A DNA stretch of 46,685 nucleotides from Archangium sp. (lineage in GTDB: Bacteria > Myxococcota > Myxococcia > Myxococcales > Myxococcaceae): contig JALHMW010000035.1 of assembly GCA_022843845.1 (NCBI GenBank), positions 1-46,685 of the forward strand. The letters are read 5' to 3'. The notes below the pieces were generated by a model, which was given only the letters and a program-made list of their open reading frames with translations, was not told where the DNA came from and made no database searches. Below, piece by piece: positions 1 through 7,797 of the stretch; the first letter of the stretch is position 1; each line of letters opens with the position of its first letter. The translations under genes and the position numbers were made by a program.

Positions 1-117
1 AAGGGGTCCCTCGGCTTGCGAACTGACCTCAACTCTTCGAACCGCCGGATGCGGACCCGCATGTCCGGTGGTGTGGCAGGGGACTGAAAGGGAATTCCTT
101 TCAGCCCCTATGCCGAT
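1..117 (+). mobile_element. Group II intron (class C-like), 3' end only
   Basis: The first 117 bases fold as the 3' end of a bacterial group II intron. Bases 41-72 form a domain V hairpin: ACCGCCGGA pairs with TCCGGTGGT, with a short TGCG/CGCA upper stem and a two-base TG bulge on the 3' side. The CGC in the lower stem fits the catalytic triad of class C introns. Bases 75-114 form domain VI: GGCA/TGCC, GGGG/CCCC and CTGAAAGG/CCTTTCAG stems, with an unpaired A at 110, seven bases before the expected 3' end (AT at 116-117), which is the usual branch-point position. The reverse-transcriptase ORF and 5' half lie outside the window. The following exon starts TTTCACGG at 118. Confidence 0.88.
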
Positions 118-141
118 TTTCACGGCACCGGGTGAACGAGC

Positions 142-762
142 TCAGGGCTTCGCATCGGGTGGGAGCTGGCCCGGGCTGCCGACCTCGAGGTCCTTCGTGC
201 GCTCGACGACGTCCTCGCCTTGCCACCGCTGAGCGCCGTTGCCGAACTCGAAGGACCAGCGCAGCCGCCACGTCTCGCTCCAGCTGACGATGTCGATGTC
301 CTTCTCTTCGCGGCGGTCGAGCGGGCCCTCGAGCACGGTGAGGGTCGCGGCGGTCAGCCGATACGTTTCGTAGGTCAAGCCCTCGCTGCTCTTGTGCAGG
401 CCGGTCCCGGCGAGCTGCGCGAGCGTGAGCGTCTTTCCAGCGACGAGGTTCGCGCTCCAGAACACCACGAAGGCCGCAGGCAGCACCACGCGCGGAATCG
501 GAGAGATGGGGCCGCCGGTGACGTCTTCCATGACGTTCTGGTCGAGCACGAGCGTGGTGAGCCCGAGGTCCACGCGCGCGGTGGAGGAGGCTCCGTAGGT
601 GATGCCGCAGAACTCGATGAGCCCGATTCGCCCGTCGCTGCGACGGTACTTCTCGATGTCGGGGTTGGGCTGCACGTCGCCGATGGAGACCTCGCCGCAG
701 ACCCCCGGCGAACACGCAGACGCGAGCATGGCGAACAGCGGCACCACCAGACGCACGAGCAT
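142..762 (-). CDS. Predicted outer-envelope lipoprotein, unknown function
   Basis: A 206-residue protein with a type II signal peptide: MLVRLVVPLFAMLASAC, where ASAC is the lipobox and Cys17 the lipidation site. It is therefore probably anchored in the inner or outer membrane facing the periplasm. The rest looks like a compact beta-rich domain with two further Cys (about residues 22 and 52) that could form a disulfide. I do not recognise a family. The ATG at 760-762 has only a weak ribosome site. The gene stands alone, its 3' end 25 bases from the left intron, facing the fatty-acid desaturase (917-2005) on the same strand across about 150 bases with no clear feature. Confidence 0.75.
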   Translation of the reverse strand: MLVRLVVPLFAMLASACSPGVCGEVSIGDVQPNPDIEKYRRSDGRIGLIEFCGITYGASSTARVDLGLTTLVLDQNVMEDVTGGPISPIPRVVLPAAFVVFWSANLVAGKTLTLAQLAGTGLHKSSEGLTYETYRLTAATLTVLEGPLDRREEKDIDIVSWSETWRLRWSFEFGNGAQRWQGEDVVERTKDLEVGSPGQLPPDAKP

Positions 763-916
763 CTGCAGAGTCTACGTCGTCCCTGAGGACGATGGCTGCA
801 GCAGGTCCCCGCGCATGAGGCGGTCGGGCTCGCTCAGCAGCGGCCGGTCGAGACGCTGGAGCTCTCGCGTTGAACCGCCTGGGGAGCGGGCCTTCGTTCG
901 TCGTTCCCGGCGCGCC

Positions 917-2005
917 TCACCCGATGGCGGGTGACACCACGGGCGCTTCTCCTGCCGCCTGTCCGATGCGCTTGAGCGTGCGCGTGTGTGAGGCCAGCGC
1001 CGAGAAGAACGTCGGGTTCACGTGGTACGGCACGCCGAACTCCTTCGCGCAGTTCTCCACGATGAAGGACAACGCCGGGTAGTGGCCGTGGCTCACGCGC
1101 GGGAAGAGGTGGTGCTCGACCTGGTGGTTGAGGCCTCCGGTGAGCGCCGTCGAGAGCGCGTGGCGCGGAGCGAAGTTGGCCGTCGTCTTCAGCTGGTGGA
1201 CGAAGAAGTCGTCGTGCAGCGTGTTGGTCGCGTCGGGCGTGGGGAACGACGGCCCCTCGACGACGTGCGCCAGCTGGAAGACGACCGCCGCCGTGAAGCC
1301 CGCCGCCATCATCACCAGCGCATAGCCGATGAGCACCTGCCACCAGAGGAACGGGCTCAACGCCAAGGGCAGGGCAAGCCACACCGTTGCGTGCAGGAGC
1401 TTGCCGCCGACCACGTCGATGACGTCACGCCGCGTGGTGACGGCGCCGCGATCCTGCAGCTGCACGAAGTCCTTGATGAAGACCCACGACACCATGGTGA
1501 GCGCGTAGAGCGGCCAGGCGTAGAGGTGCTGGAAGCGCAGAATCCACGGCGCGTTCGGCTTCTTGTAGAGGTGCAGCAGGCCCGCCGGCTCGAGGTCGTG
1601 GTCGGTGCCAGGCACGTTGGTGAACGTGTGGTGAACGGCGTTGTGCGCCCAGGCCCACATTCTCGAGCTCGCGCCCATCACGTCGAAGCTGCGCGCGAAG
1701 AGGGCGTTGACCCAGCGCCGCGACGACAGCGCGCCGTGAATCGCGTCGTGCCCGACGTTGAAGCCCACCTGCGCCATCGCGAAGCCGGTGAAGAGACAGA
1801 GCGGAATCGCGAGCCACCAGACCGGCGCGAGGAAGACCAGCGTCGCCCAGCCTGCTGCGGTGATGGCGAGCGTGGCGAGCCCGACGGCCCACGTCCGGGC
1901 ATCGGCGTGACGGCTGACGGTCTTCTGAGCGAAGTACGCGTCGACCCGGCGGGTCAGCTCGTGCCGGAAGTGGGAGGACGACTGCTCGAAGCGCGGGTTG
2001 GACAT
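917..2005 (-). CDS. Membrane fatty-acid desaturase (acyl-lipid/acyl-CoA type)
   Basis: A 362-residue integral membrane di-iron desaturase that would insert a cis double bond into a fatty acyl chain of a membrane lipid or acyl-CoA. The three histidine boxes are visible: HDAIH near residue 88, HNAVHH near 124 and QVEHH near 295. The third box begins with Gln instead of His, the hallmark of front-end desaturases (delta-5/delta-6 type) and related bacterial linoleoyl-CoA desaturases; no cytochrome b5 domain is fused. Hydrophobic pairs lie before box 1 and between boxes 2 and 3. The ATG at 2003-2005 follows GAAGGTG, a fair ribosome site. It appears monocistronic. Regiospecificity cannot be read from sequence. 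Confidence 0.92.
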   Translation of the reverse strand: MSNPRFEQSSSHFRHELTRRVDAYFAQKTVSRHADARTWAVGLATLAITAAGWATLVFLAPVWWLAIPLCLFTGFAMAQVGFNVGHDAIHGALSSRRWVNALFARSFDVMGASSRMWAWAHNAVHHTFTNVPGTDHDLEPAGLLHLYKKPNAPWILRFQHLYAWPLYALTMVSWVFIKDFVQLQDRGAVTTRRDVIDVVGGKLLHATVWLALPLALSPFLWWQVLIGYALVMMAAGFTAAVVFQLAHVVEGPSFPTPDATNTLHDDFFVHQLKTTANFAPRHALSTALTGGLNHQVEHHLFPRVSHGHYPALSFIVENCAKEFGVPYHVNPTFFSALASHTRTLKRIGQAAGEAPVVSPAIG

Positions 2006-2239
2006 GCACCTTCAATAAGCAGCGCTCGTCACCCCTTGGTAACCGCGCCCGTTCCAGTCGAGTGCCTTCGGTTTCGAAACGCGAGACCGCGCGTCATGAG
2101 GTCGTCATGCGTGGGCCAAAGCTCGAGTCGCGGTAAGGGGTTGAGGCCGCACGCTGGCGACGGCGGCCAGCGTCGAACACGAGTGGAGCGTTTGCGGCTC
2201 GATGACTATTCCGTGCGCGGCGTTCACCCGAACGACGAC

Positions 2240-2270
2240 GGGGCGGCAGAGCTCGATGCTCCACCGCCCC
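2240..2270 (-). terminator. Strong hairpin downstream of the fasciclin gene
   Basis: GGGGCGG (2240-2246) pairs with CCGCCCC (2264-2270), with an inner GAGC/GCTC stem, 26 bases beyond the stop of the fasciclin-domain gene on the minus strand. There is no long T-run after it, so it is either a weak intrinsic terminator or an mRNA 3'-end stabiliser. The rest of 2006-2239 holds no gene I can support. Confidence 0.5.
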
Positions 2271-2295
2271 GCGTCTTGATTCGATGAACGACTCG

Positions 2296-4371
2296 TTACG
2301 GGACGAGCACGCCGTTGATCATGTGAATCACGCCGTTCGAGGTGAACAGGTTCGGGTTCACGACCTGAATGCTGGTGTTGGTCAACGCCGCCGGCGTCAT
2401 GCCCGACGGAATCGGTGCGACCCTCACCGTTTCCGCGACCGGGCCGACGGCCAGCGTCCGGTTCGGGAGGGCGGTCGACAAGCCGACCTGGGTGCTCAAC
2501 CCGAGCACCGTGTTCGCATAGATGGGCGAGGTCACCGTCGAGCCGACTGACGTCCCAGCGTGGTAGAGCAGCAGGTCCGTCAACGCCTGACCCGTGGGCG
2601 GAGTCACGCCAACGAGCGCTGCGTTGTTCGGCGCGAACAGGGTGAAGTTGGTCGTGCCGTCGAGCGCGGTCGCCACGGTGGGCGCGCCGCCAACGAGGCT
2701 CGCCAGCGTCGACAGGTTCGGCTCGGTCGTCACGACGTCGGCGATGCTGGGCAGCAGCACGTCACCGAGCACGTGAATGACGCCGTTCGACGCGAAGACG
2801 TTCGCAGCCGCGACCGCCTTGCCATCGATGGTGACGTTTGCACCCGTACGAAGCGCCTGGACCGTGCCGCCGAGCGTGCCCACCGCCGTCGCTGTCGTCG
2901 GGACCTGCGACGCGAGGACCTGGGCGGGAACCACATGGTACCGGAGGATGGGCGCGACCTGCGCCGGGCGGAAGCTGCCCAGGCCGGTGATGCCCGTGGT
3001 GCCACCATCATCTGCGCCACGGAGCGCGCTCACCGTCGCCGCGAAGGCCGCGTTGGTCGGCGCGAAGACCGTGTACCCACCACCGTCAGCGCGCGTCGTG
3101 TCGAGCGCCGCGGCGATACCGGCCGCGTTCGTCCCGCCGTCACCCAGCGTGTCGGCGACGCCGATGGCGGCCGCGAGGCTCGAGAAGTTGGCTGCGCTCG
3201 CTGGCGCCGTCGCGATGTCTGCGATGCTCGGCAGCAGCACCGAGCCGATGGCGTGAATGATGCCGTTCGCCGTGCGGATGTCGGCGATGACCACCTGCAC
3301 GCCGTCGACCGTCACCGTCGAGCCAGTGCGCGTCACGGCGACGCGGCCGCCGAGGGTCGCGACCGTGCCAGTCGCGGGCACGCCCGACGCCGGCACTTCA
3401 CTGGGAATGACGTGGTACGCCAGCACCGGCCGCAGCTGCGTCTCGCTGAAGCTGGTGAGCGCGTTGATGCCCGTCGTGCCACCGTCATCGGCACCGCGGA
3501 GCGCGCCCACGAGCCCGTCGAAGGCGCCGTTGGTCGGCGCAAACACCGTCAGCTTCGGCGTCTGGGCGTTGTCGTCGAGCTGGGCGACGAGCGCCGGCTG
3601 GTTCGAGGCCACCACGGCTGCCGCGAGGCTCGAGAAGCGCTCGTCAGTCGTCGCGACGTCGAGCAGCGACGGCAGAATCACCTGGTCGATGGCGTGAATG
3701 ATGCCGTTGCTCGCCGCGACGTTCGGCGTGACGACGCTGGCCCGGCTGTCGAGGCGAATGGTGGTGCCCTGGAGCGAGAGCTGAATCTTGCCGCCCAGCG
3801 AGTCCACCTTCGTGTTGGCCATCGCCGCCGCCGTCGCGGCCACCGCGTTCACCTCGGCGGGGAGCACGTGGTACTTCAAGATGACCGTCAGCTGGTCGAC
3901 GCTCAGGTCATTCACGCCGGCGACGCCGAGCTGCGTGAAGAGGGCCGTGAAGGCCGCGTTCGTCGGCGCAAACACCGTCTTGCGCGGCGTCGCGGCCTGG
4001 AGCGCTCCGGCGAGATTCGCCCGGGTCACGGCCTGCACCAGAATGGAGAAGTCAGCGTTGGATTGAGCGACCGCAACGATGTCGCCGAGGGCTGCTCCAC
4101 CGGCCGAGCCACCCGCCATCGAGCCGCCTGCCGAGCCACCCGCCATCGAGCCACCGGCCGAGCCACCCGCCGTCGAGCCACCGGCTGAGCCACCCGCCGT
4201 CGAGCCGCCAGCTGAGCCACCGGCGGCCGCCCCGCCTGCGCTTCCGCCAGCGGTCGACCCTCCTCCGGTTCCGCCGTCCGGCCGATCCTCCGGCCCTGGG
4301 CACCCCGTGACGACCAAAAGTGAGGCTGCGAAGACAACGACTTTCCCTGCGCTCCATGCGCTGAATTTCAT
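2296..4371 (-). CDS. Lipoprotein with four fasciclin (FAS1) domains
   Basis: A 691-residue secreted lipoprotein. The signal peptide ends in the lipobox VVTGC; a flexible Gly/Ser/Ala linker (to about residue 95) follows. Four FAS1 domains then run roughly at 96-237, 238-385, 386-545 and 546-691. Each carries FAS1 landmarks: TVFAPTNAAF (TLFAPNNAAL in the last), YHV (YHA in the last), and SNGIIHAI or a variant near the end. FAS1 domains mediate adhesion or matrix binding, so a surface adhesin is the likely role; the ligand is unknown. The ATG at 4369-4371 is preceded by AGGAG six bases upstream, a good ribosome site. The linker is encoded by 27-bp tandem repeats. Nearest genes are unrelated, so it appears monocistronic. 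Confidence 0.93.
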   Translation of the reverse strand: MKFSAWSAGKVVVFAASLLVVTGCPGPEDRPDGGTGGGSTAGGSAGGAAAGGSAGGSTAGGSAGGSTAGGSAGGSMAGGSAGGSMAGGSAGGAALGDIVAVAQSNADFSILVQAVTRANLAGALQAATPRKTVFAPTNAAFTALFTQLGVAGVNDLSVDQLTVILKYHVLPAEVNAVAATAAAMANTKVDSLGGKIQLSLQGTTIRLDSRASVVTPNVAASNGIIHAIDQVILPSLLDVATTDERFSSLAAAVVASNQPALVAQLDDNAQTPKLTVFAPTNGAFDGLVGALRGADDGGTTGINALTSFSETQLRPVLAYHVIPSEVPASGVPATGTVATLGGRVAVTRTGSTVTVDGVQVVIADIRTANGIIHAIGSVLLPSIADIATAPASAANFSSLAAAIGVADTLGDGGTNAAGIAAALDTTRADGGGYTVFAPTNAAFAATVSALRGADDGGTTGITGLGSFRPAQVAPILRYHVVPAQVLASQVPTTATAVGTLGGTVQALRTGANVTIDGKAVAAANVFASNGVIHVLGDVLLPSIADVVTTEPNLSTLASLVGGAPTVATALDGTTNFTLFAPNNAALVGVTPPTGQALTDLLLYHAGTSVGSTVTSPIYANTVLGLSTQVGLSTALPNRTLAVGPVAETVRVAPIPSGMTPAALTNTSIQVVNPNLFTSNGVIHMINGVLVP
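4097..4258. repeat. 27-bp tandem repeat, six units, inside the fasciclin gene
   Basis: Six consecutive 27-base units at 4097, 4124, 4151, 4178, 4205 and 4232. The first four are nearly identical; the last two are diverged. Each encodes nine residues of the type GGSAGGSTA/GGSAGGSMA in the linker between the lipid anchor and the first FAS1 domain. Because the unit is a multiple of three, copy-number change would lengthen or shorten the stalk without a frameshift. Confidence 0.9.
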
Positions 4372-4484
4372 CTTGATGCTCCTGTAGGTGAGTTCCCCGG
4401 CCGAACGCTGCGGTGGGCTGCAAACGACGTGCGAACTTCACAACCGACATTCCCCGCCGCAACTCAGAATACGAAAGGGTCTGT

Positions 4485-5033
4485 TCAAGGTTTCACGGTC
4501 TGCGCTTCGAGCACCGCCAACAGCAGGTACTTCCGCGCCGTATTGAGGTCGCCGTTGGCGAGCGAGGCCCTCGCGGCCTGGACGTATTGCAGCGCCGCGC
4601 CGGTGTAGGTCGCCTCGGCGGCTCGCAACGCTTCGGTCACATTGGTCGACCCGGTCGAGAGTTGTTGGTCGGCCGTCACCAGGCTGCGTGTCACGGCCTC
4701 GGAGCGCTGCTTCTGCTCCGCGACGCGGCGCTCTGACTCACGACGGGCGTCTTCGCGCTCGTTCACTTCCTTCTTGAAGGCCGCGAGGTCGTCGTTCGTC
4801 CGGTCGAGCTTCTTGGCGAGCGCGTCGAGCTGCTTCACCTGACGCTCCAGCTCCGTGGCGCGGGCTTCGAGCTCGGTGACGCGCTTGCGCAGCTCGGCGT
4901 TGGAGAGCGGCTCGGTCGCCACCGGCCGTGGCGTCATGACTGACGCGACACCGCCATCGGCTGCGGCGGGCTTCGAGAGGGCACCTGCATCGGGGGCGGC
5001 CGCGAGCAGCATCGACAGGAGCGTGGCGTTCAT
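4485..5033 (-). CDS. Exported coiled-coil protein, unknown function
   Basis: The 182-residue protein starts at the ATG at 5031-5033 with a short hydrophobic N-terminus (MNATLLSMLLAAAP) that could be a signal peptide. A longer reading frame continues upstream, but this start is preceded by GAGGAG about 12 bases away and marks the change to protein-like sequence. Residues about 45-115 are a charged heptad-rich coiled coil (repeats of ELEARATELERQ type). The C-terminal 60 residues form two or three helices, with ARASLANGDLNTARKYL resembling a TPR-like helix pair. I do not recognise a family; a periplasmic scaffold is a guess. It is divergent from the TerC gene, with about 160 bases between starts. 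Confidence 0.7.
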   Translation of the reverse strand: MNATLLSMLLAAAPDAGALSKPAAADGGVASVMTPRPVATEPLSNAELRKRVTELEARATELERQVKQLDALAKKLDRTNDDLAAFKKEVNEREDARRESERRVAEQKQRSEAVTRSLVTADQQLSTGSTNVTEALRAAEATYTGAALQYVQAARASLANGDLNTARKYLLLAVLEAQTVKP

Positions 5034-5195
5034 GACGTCAGCTTGCTCCTCGAGAGGTTCCACGCAAGGTCGGCTCTGCAGAGCCCTGTCGTCGCTGCGC
5101 AACCGCCAACTGGCAGCGCCTCGGCGCATTCGCACTTGTCGCCGGGCGCCTTTGTCGCGATGCAGGGCCGGAGTTCTGGCGTAAGGACACCTGGC

Positions 5196-6188
5196 TTGGG
5201 CACACCTCAGCTGTGGATAGCGTTTCTGGTCGGCGTGGTGACGGTCATCGTCATCGACATGCGCGTCTCGGGCGGAAAAGAAGTCACGCCGCGCAAGGCC
5301 GCCATCTGGACGGGCGTGTGGGTCTCGCTGTCCCTGGCGTTCGCTGGCGTTCTGTACTGGCTGGGAGGGAGCAAGGCCGCGGGCCCGTTCCTCACCGCCT
5401 ACGTCATCGAGTACGCGCTCTCGGTCGACAACCTCTTCGTCTTCATCATCGTCTTCTCGTACTTCAAGGTCTCGAACGTCGCGCAGCACCGCCTGCTGTA
5501 CTGGGGCATCATCGGCGCGTTCGTCTTGCGCGGCACCCTCATCTTCCTCGGCGCCTCACTCGTCGCGCGCTTCACCTGGGTGCTGTACTTCTTCGGCGCC
5601 TTCCTGCTCTTCACCGCGTGGAAGCTGCTCTTCAGCAAGACCGAAGACGAAGCAGTCGACCCCGAGAACCTCGTCGTCTTGAGGTGGGCGCGGCGCGTGC
5701 TGCCGGTGTCGGCGCAGAACACCGCTGACCACCACTTCACCACCCGTCAGGACGGCCGCTTCCACTTCACGCCGCTTTTCCTGGTGCTCCTCGTCGTCGA
5801 GTCGACCGACCTGCTGTTCGCCCTCGACTCCATTCCCGCCGTGCTCAGCATCAGCCAGGACCCGTTCATCGTCTTCAGCTCGAACGCCTGCGCGATTCTC
5901 GGCCTGCGTTCGTTGTTCTTCCTGGTGTCGTCGCTGATGGACAAGTTCCGGTACCTGAAGACGGGGCTCGGCATCATCCTCGCGTTCGTCGGCATCAAGC
6001 TCATCGTCGAGACCGCCTTCCACGACTTCGTCTCCCAGCACGAGACGGCGCTCATCCTCATCTCGCTGGGCGTCATCGCGAGCACGCTGGCCGGCTCCAT
6101 CGGCCTGTCGGTGCTCATCAAGCCGCCACCGATTCTGGAGCCGGGCGACCCGCTCGCTCCTGTCACGCCTCCAGCGCGCTCGGAGTAA
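5196..6188 (+). CDS. TerC/Alx-family membrane protein, probable metal exporter
   Basis: A polytopic inner-membrane protein of the TerC family, most like E. coli Alx (321 residues; manganese export). Family landmarks are YALSVDNLFVF near residue 75 and STDLLFALDSIPAV near 200, which contain the paired acidic residues thought to bind metal in the membrane. I chose TTG at 5196 as start: AAGGA lies eight bases upstream, and the product then begins MGTPQLWIAFL at the first membrane segment, giving 330 residues. The open frame extends upstream to an ATG at 5160 and beyond, but those residues are not hydrophobic or family-like. The stop is seven bases before apaG, so the two are likely co-transcribed. 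Confidence 0.9.
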   Translation: MGTPQLWIAFLVGVVTVIVIDMRVSGGKEVTPRKAAIWTGVWVSLSLAFAGVLYWLGGSKAAGPFLTAYVIEYALSVDNLFVFIIVFSYFKVSNVAQHRLLYWGIIGAFVLRGTLIFLGASLVARFTWVLYFFGAFLLFTAWKLLFSKTEDEAVDPENLVVLRWARRVLPVSAQNTADHHFTTRQDGRFHFTPLFLVLLVVESTDLLFALDSIPAVLSISQDPFIVFSSNACAILGLRSLFFLVSSLMDKFRYLKTGLGIILAFVGIKLIVETAFHDFVSQHETALILISLGVIASTLAGSIGLSVLIKPPPILEPGDPLAPVTPPARSE

Positions 6189-6195
6189 CCGCACC

Positions 6196-6579
6196 ATGTC
6201 CGACACCATCACCGACGGCATTCGCGTTTCCGTGAAGGCAGCCTTCTGGCCCGAGCGCTCCTCCGTCGAGGCCGAGCAGTGGGCCTTCACGTACACGATT
6301 ACCATCTCGAACGAGGGCGCCCGCGTCGCCACCTTGCGCACCCGCGAGTGGTTCATCACCGACGCCACCGGTCACGTCGAAGAGGTGAAGGGGCCCGGCG
6401 TCGTCGGCAAGCAGCCGCGCCTCGAGCCGGGGCAGCGCTTCGAGTACACGAGCTGGGCGATGCTGAAGACGCCCTTCGGCACGATGCGCGGCAGCTACCA
6501 GATGGAGCGCGAGGACCGGACGAGGTTCGACGCCGTCATCGGGCAGTTCAGCCTGGCGCAGCCAAACGCGCTGAACTGA
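6196..6579 (+). CDS. apaG: ApaG protein
   Basis: A 127-residue single-domain protein of the ApaG (DUF525) family, a small immunoglobulin-like fold. Recognisable stretches are FTYTITISNEG near residue 34, LRTREWFITDATG near 50 and the GP-GVVGKQP-L-PG segment near 70 with EYTSW after it; length matches the family (about 125). The biochemical role is unsettled: in enteric bacteria the gene lies with apaH and was linked to cobalt resistance. Here it directly follows a TerC-type metal transporter gene (seven bases), a context in keeping with a metal-stress role. The next gene, the cupin anti-sigma factor, starts 22 bases later. Confidence 0.93.
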   Translation: MSDTITDGIRVSVKAAFWPERSSVEAEQWAFTYTITISNEGARVATLRTREWFITDATGHVEEVKGPGVVGKQPRLEPGQRFEYTSWAMLKTPFGTMRGSYQMEREDRTRFDAVIGQFSLAQPNALN

Positions 6580-6601
6580 GCCATGCTGCGCAAGAACCCG
6601 C

Positions 6602-7216
6602 ATGGCTGAGCACGATGACATCATGGGCCTGCTCGCCGAGTACGCGCTCGGCACCCTCTCGACCGCGGAGCGCGCCGAGGTCGACGCCGCGCTCGCTCGC
6701 ACGCCAGGCCTCGTCGCCACGCTGAAGGAGCTCGAGGCGTCGATGGCGGTGGTGACGGCGAGCCAGCACGCGCTCCCGTCGGTCTGGACGAAGCTCGAGG
6801 CGGAGCTGCAAGGCGCCCGGCGCTTCAGCCACCTCGTGCCAGCGCTCGCCGCGCACTTCGACATCTCCCAGACGAAGGCGCAGGCGCTGGTCGATTGCTT
6901 CGATGACGCCTCGGCGTGGGGCCCGGGCCCCGGTGACGGCCTGCAGCTGATGCCCGTCGAGGCGGGCGCGAGGTGGGACGGCTTCATGACGGTGGTGCTG
7001 CGCCTCGAGCCGGGCGCGCAGTTGCCGATGCATCGCCACGCCGCCCGCGAGCAGGTGCTGGTGCTCGAGGGTGGGTACCGCGACGACCAGAGCGGCCAGG
7101 AGTTCTGGCGCGGAGACCTCGACGTCCGCGAGGCGGGCACCTCACACAGCTTCACCGCCGTCGATGGGCCCGCGTGCCTTTGTGCGTCGGTCGTTCAGCT
7201 CGCGGAGGACGCGTGA
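6602..7216 (+). CDS. Cupin-domain anti-sigma factor (ChrR-like)
   Basis: A 204-residue cytoplasmic protein. Residues 1-70 form a small helical domain (LLAEYALGTLSTAERAEV) like the sigma-binding region of ChrR/RskA-type anti-sigma factors, but the His-x3-Cys-x2-Cys zinc site of the ZAS family is absent. Residues about 115-200 form a cupin: MHRHAAREQVLVLEGG carries the HxH, Glu and Gly of cupin motif 1, and GTSHSF supplies the motif 2 His. In ChrR the cupin senses singlet oxygen or organic peroxides. The stop overlaps the GTG of the ECF sigma gene (GTGA at 7213-7216), indicating translational coupling. The order anti-sigma then sigma is the reverse of classic rpoE-chrR. Confidence 0.85.
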   Translation: MAEHDDIMGLLAEYALGTLSTAERAEVDAALARTPGLVATLKELEASMAVVTASQHALPSVWTKLEAELQGARRFSHLVPALAAHFDISQTKAQALVDCFDDASAWGPGPGDGLQLMPVEAGARWDGFMTVVLRLEPGAQLPMHRHAAREQVLVLEGGYRDDQSGQEFWRGDLDVREAGTSHSFTAVDGPACLCASVVQLAEDA

Positions 7217-7761
7217 GCGAGGTCGACGAACGCGCGCTCTCCGACCGCCTTGCGCGAGGCGATCGCAGCGCCCTGGCCGCCATCTACTCGGCCCATGGCT
7301 CGGTCGTCTTCGCCGTCATCGTGCGCCTGGTGCGCGACCGCGCCGAGGCCGAGGAGCTGGTGCAGGAGACCTTCCTCGAGGCCTGGCGCCGCGCCAGCCA
7401 GTACCAGCCCGAGCGCGCCAACCTCGCCGCGTGGCTCGTCACCATCGCGAAGAGCCGCGCCATCGACCGGCTGCGCTCGCGCGGCACCTCGGAGCGCACA
7501 CTCGACATGGAGCGCCGCGACATCTCGGAGCCTGGCCGCGGGCCCGACGACGTCATCGACGCCGCGCGCGCCCGTCACGTCGTTCGGCAGCGCGTCGCGC
7601 AGTTGCCGCTCGAGCAGCGCACCCTGCTCGAGCTCGCCTGGGACGAGGGCCTGTCGCAGAGCGAGATCGCCGCGAAGACCGGCCTGCCGTTGGGCACCGT
7701 GAAGACCCGCACGCGCACCGCGTTGCTCACGCTGCACGCCGAGCTCAAAGCCCTGGGCTGA
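7213..7761 (+). CDS. ECF RNA polymerase sigma factor
   Basis: A 182-residue extracytoplasmic-function sigma factor. Region 2 spans about residues 25-95 (VQETFLEAWRRASQY, WLVTIAKSRAIDRLRSR, the -10 binding helix). Region 4 spans about 120-180 (LPLEQRTLLELAWDEGLSQSEIA and LGTVKTRTRTAL, the -35 helix-turn-helix). I start it at GTG 7213, inside the stop of the preceding anti-sigma gene; the frame is open further upstream, but that part is a shadow of the anti-sigma gene. It most resembles RpoE/ChrR- or SigK-type group members. Its target promoters are unknown; autoregulation of the terC-apaG-anti-sigma-sigma run is plausible but not shown. Confidence 0.93.
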   Translation: MSEVDERALSDRLARGDRSALAAIYSAHGSVVFAVIVRLVRDRAEAEELVQETFLEAWRRASQYQPERANLAAWLVTIAKSRAIDRLRSRGTSERTLDMERRDISEPGRGPDDVIDAARARHVVRQRVAQLPLEQRTLLELAWDEGLSQSEIAAKTGLPLGTVKTRTRTALLTLHAELKALG

Positions 7762-7797
7762 AGCCGGTCGACTCTCGCCGGCTCCAGCAGGAGTTCG

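Noticed and set aside
1022..2287. 421-residue plus-strand frame opposite the desaturase
   Set aside because: Charged, repeat-like translation typical of an antisense shadow; the minus strand encodes a clear desaturase.
4097..4258. Repeat considered as a CRISPR array
   Set aside because: The units are contiguous with no spacers and encode an in-frame Gly/Ser linker.
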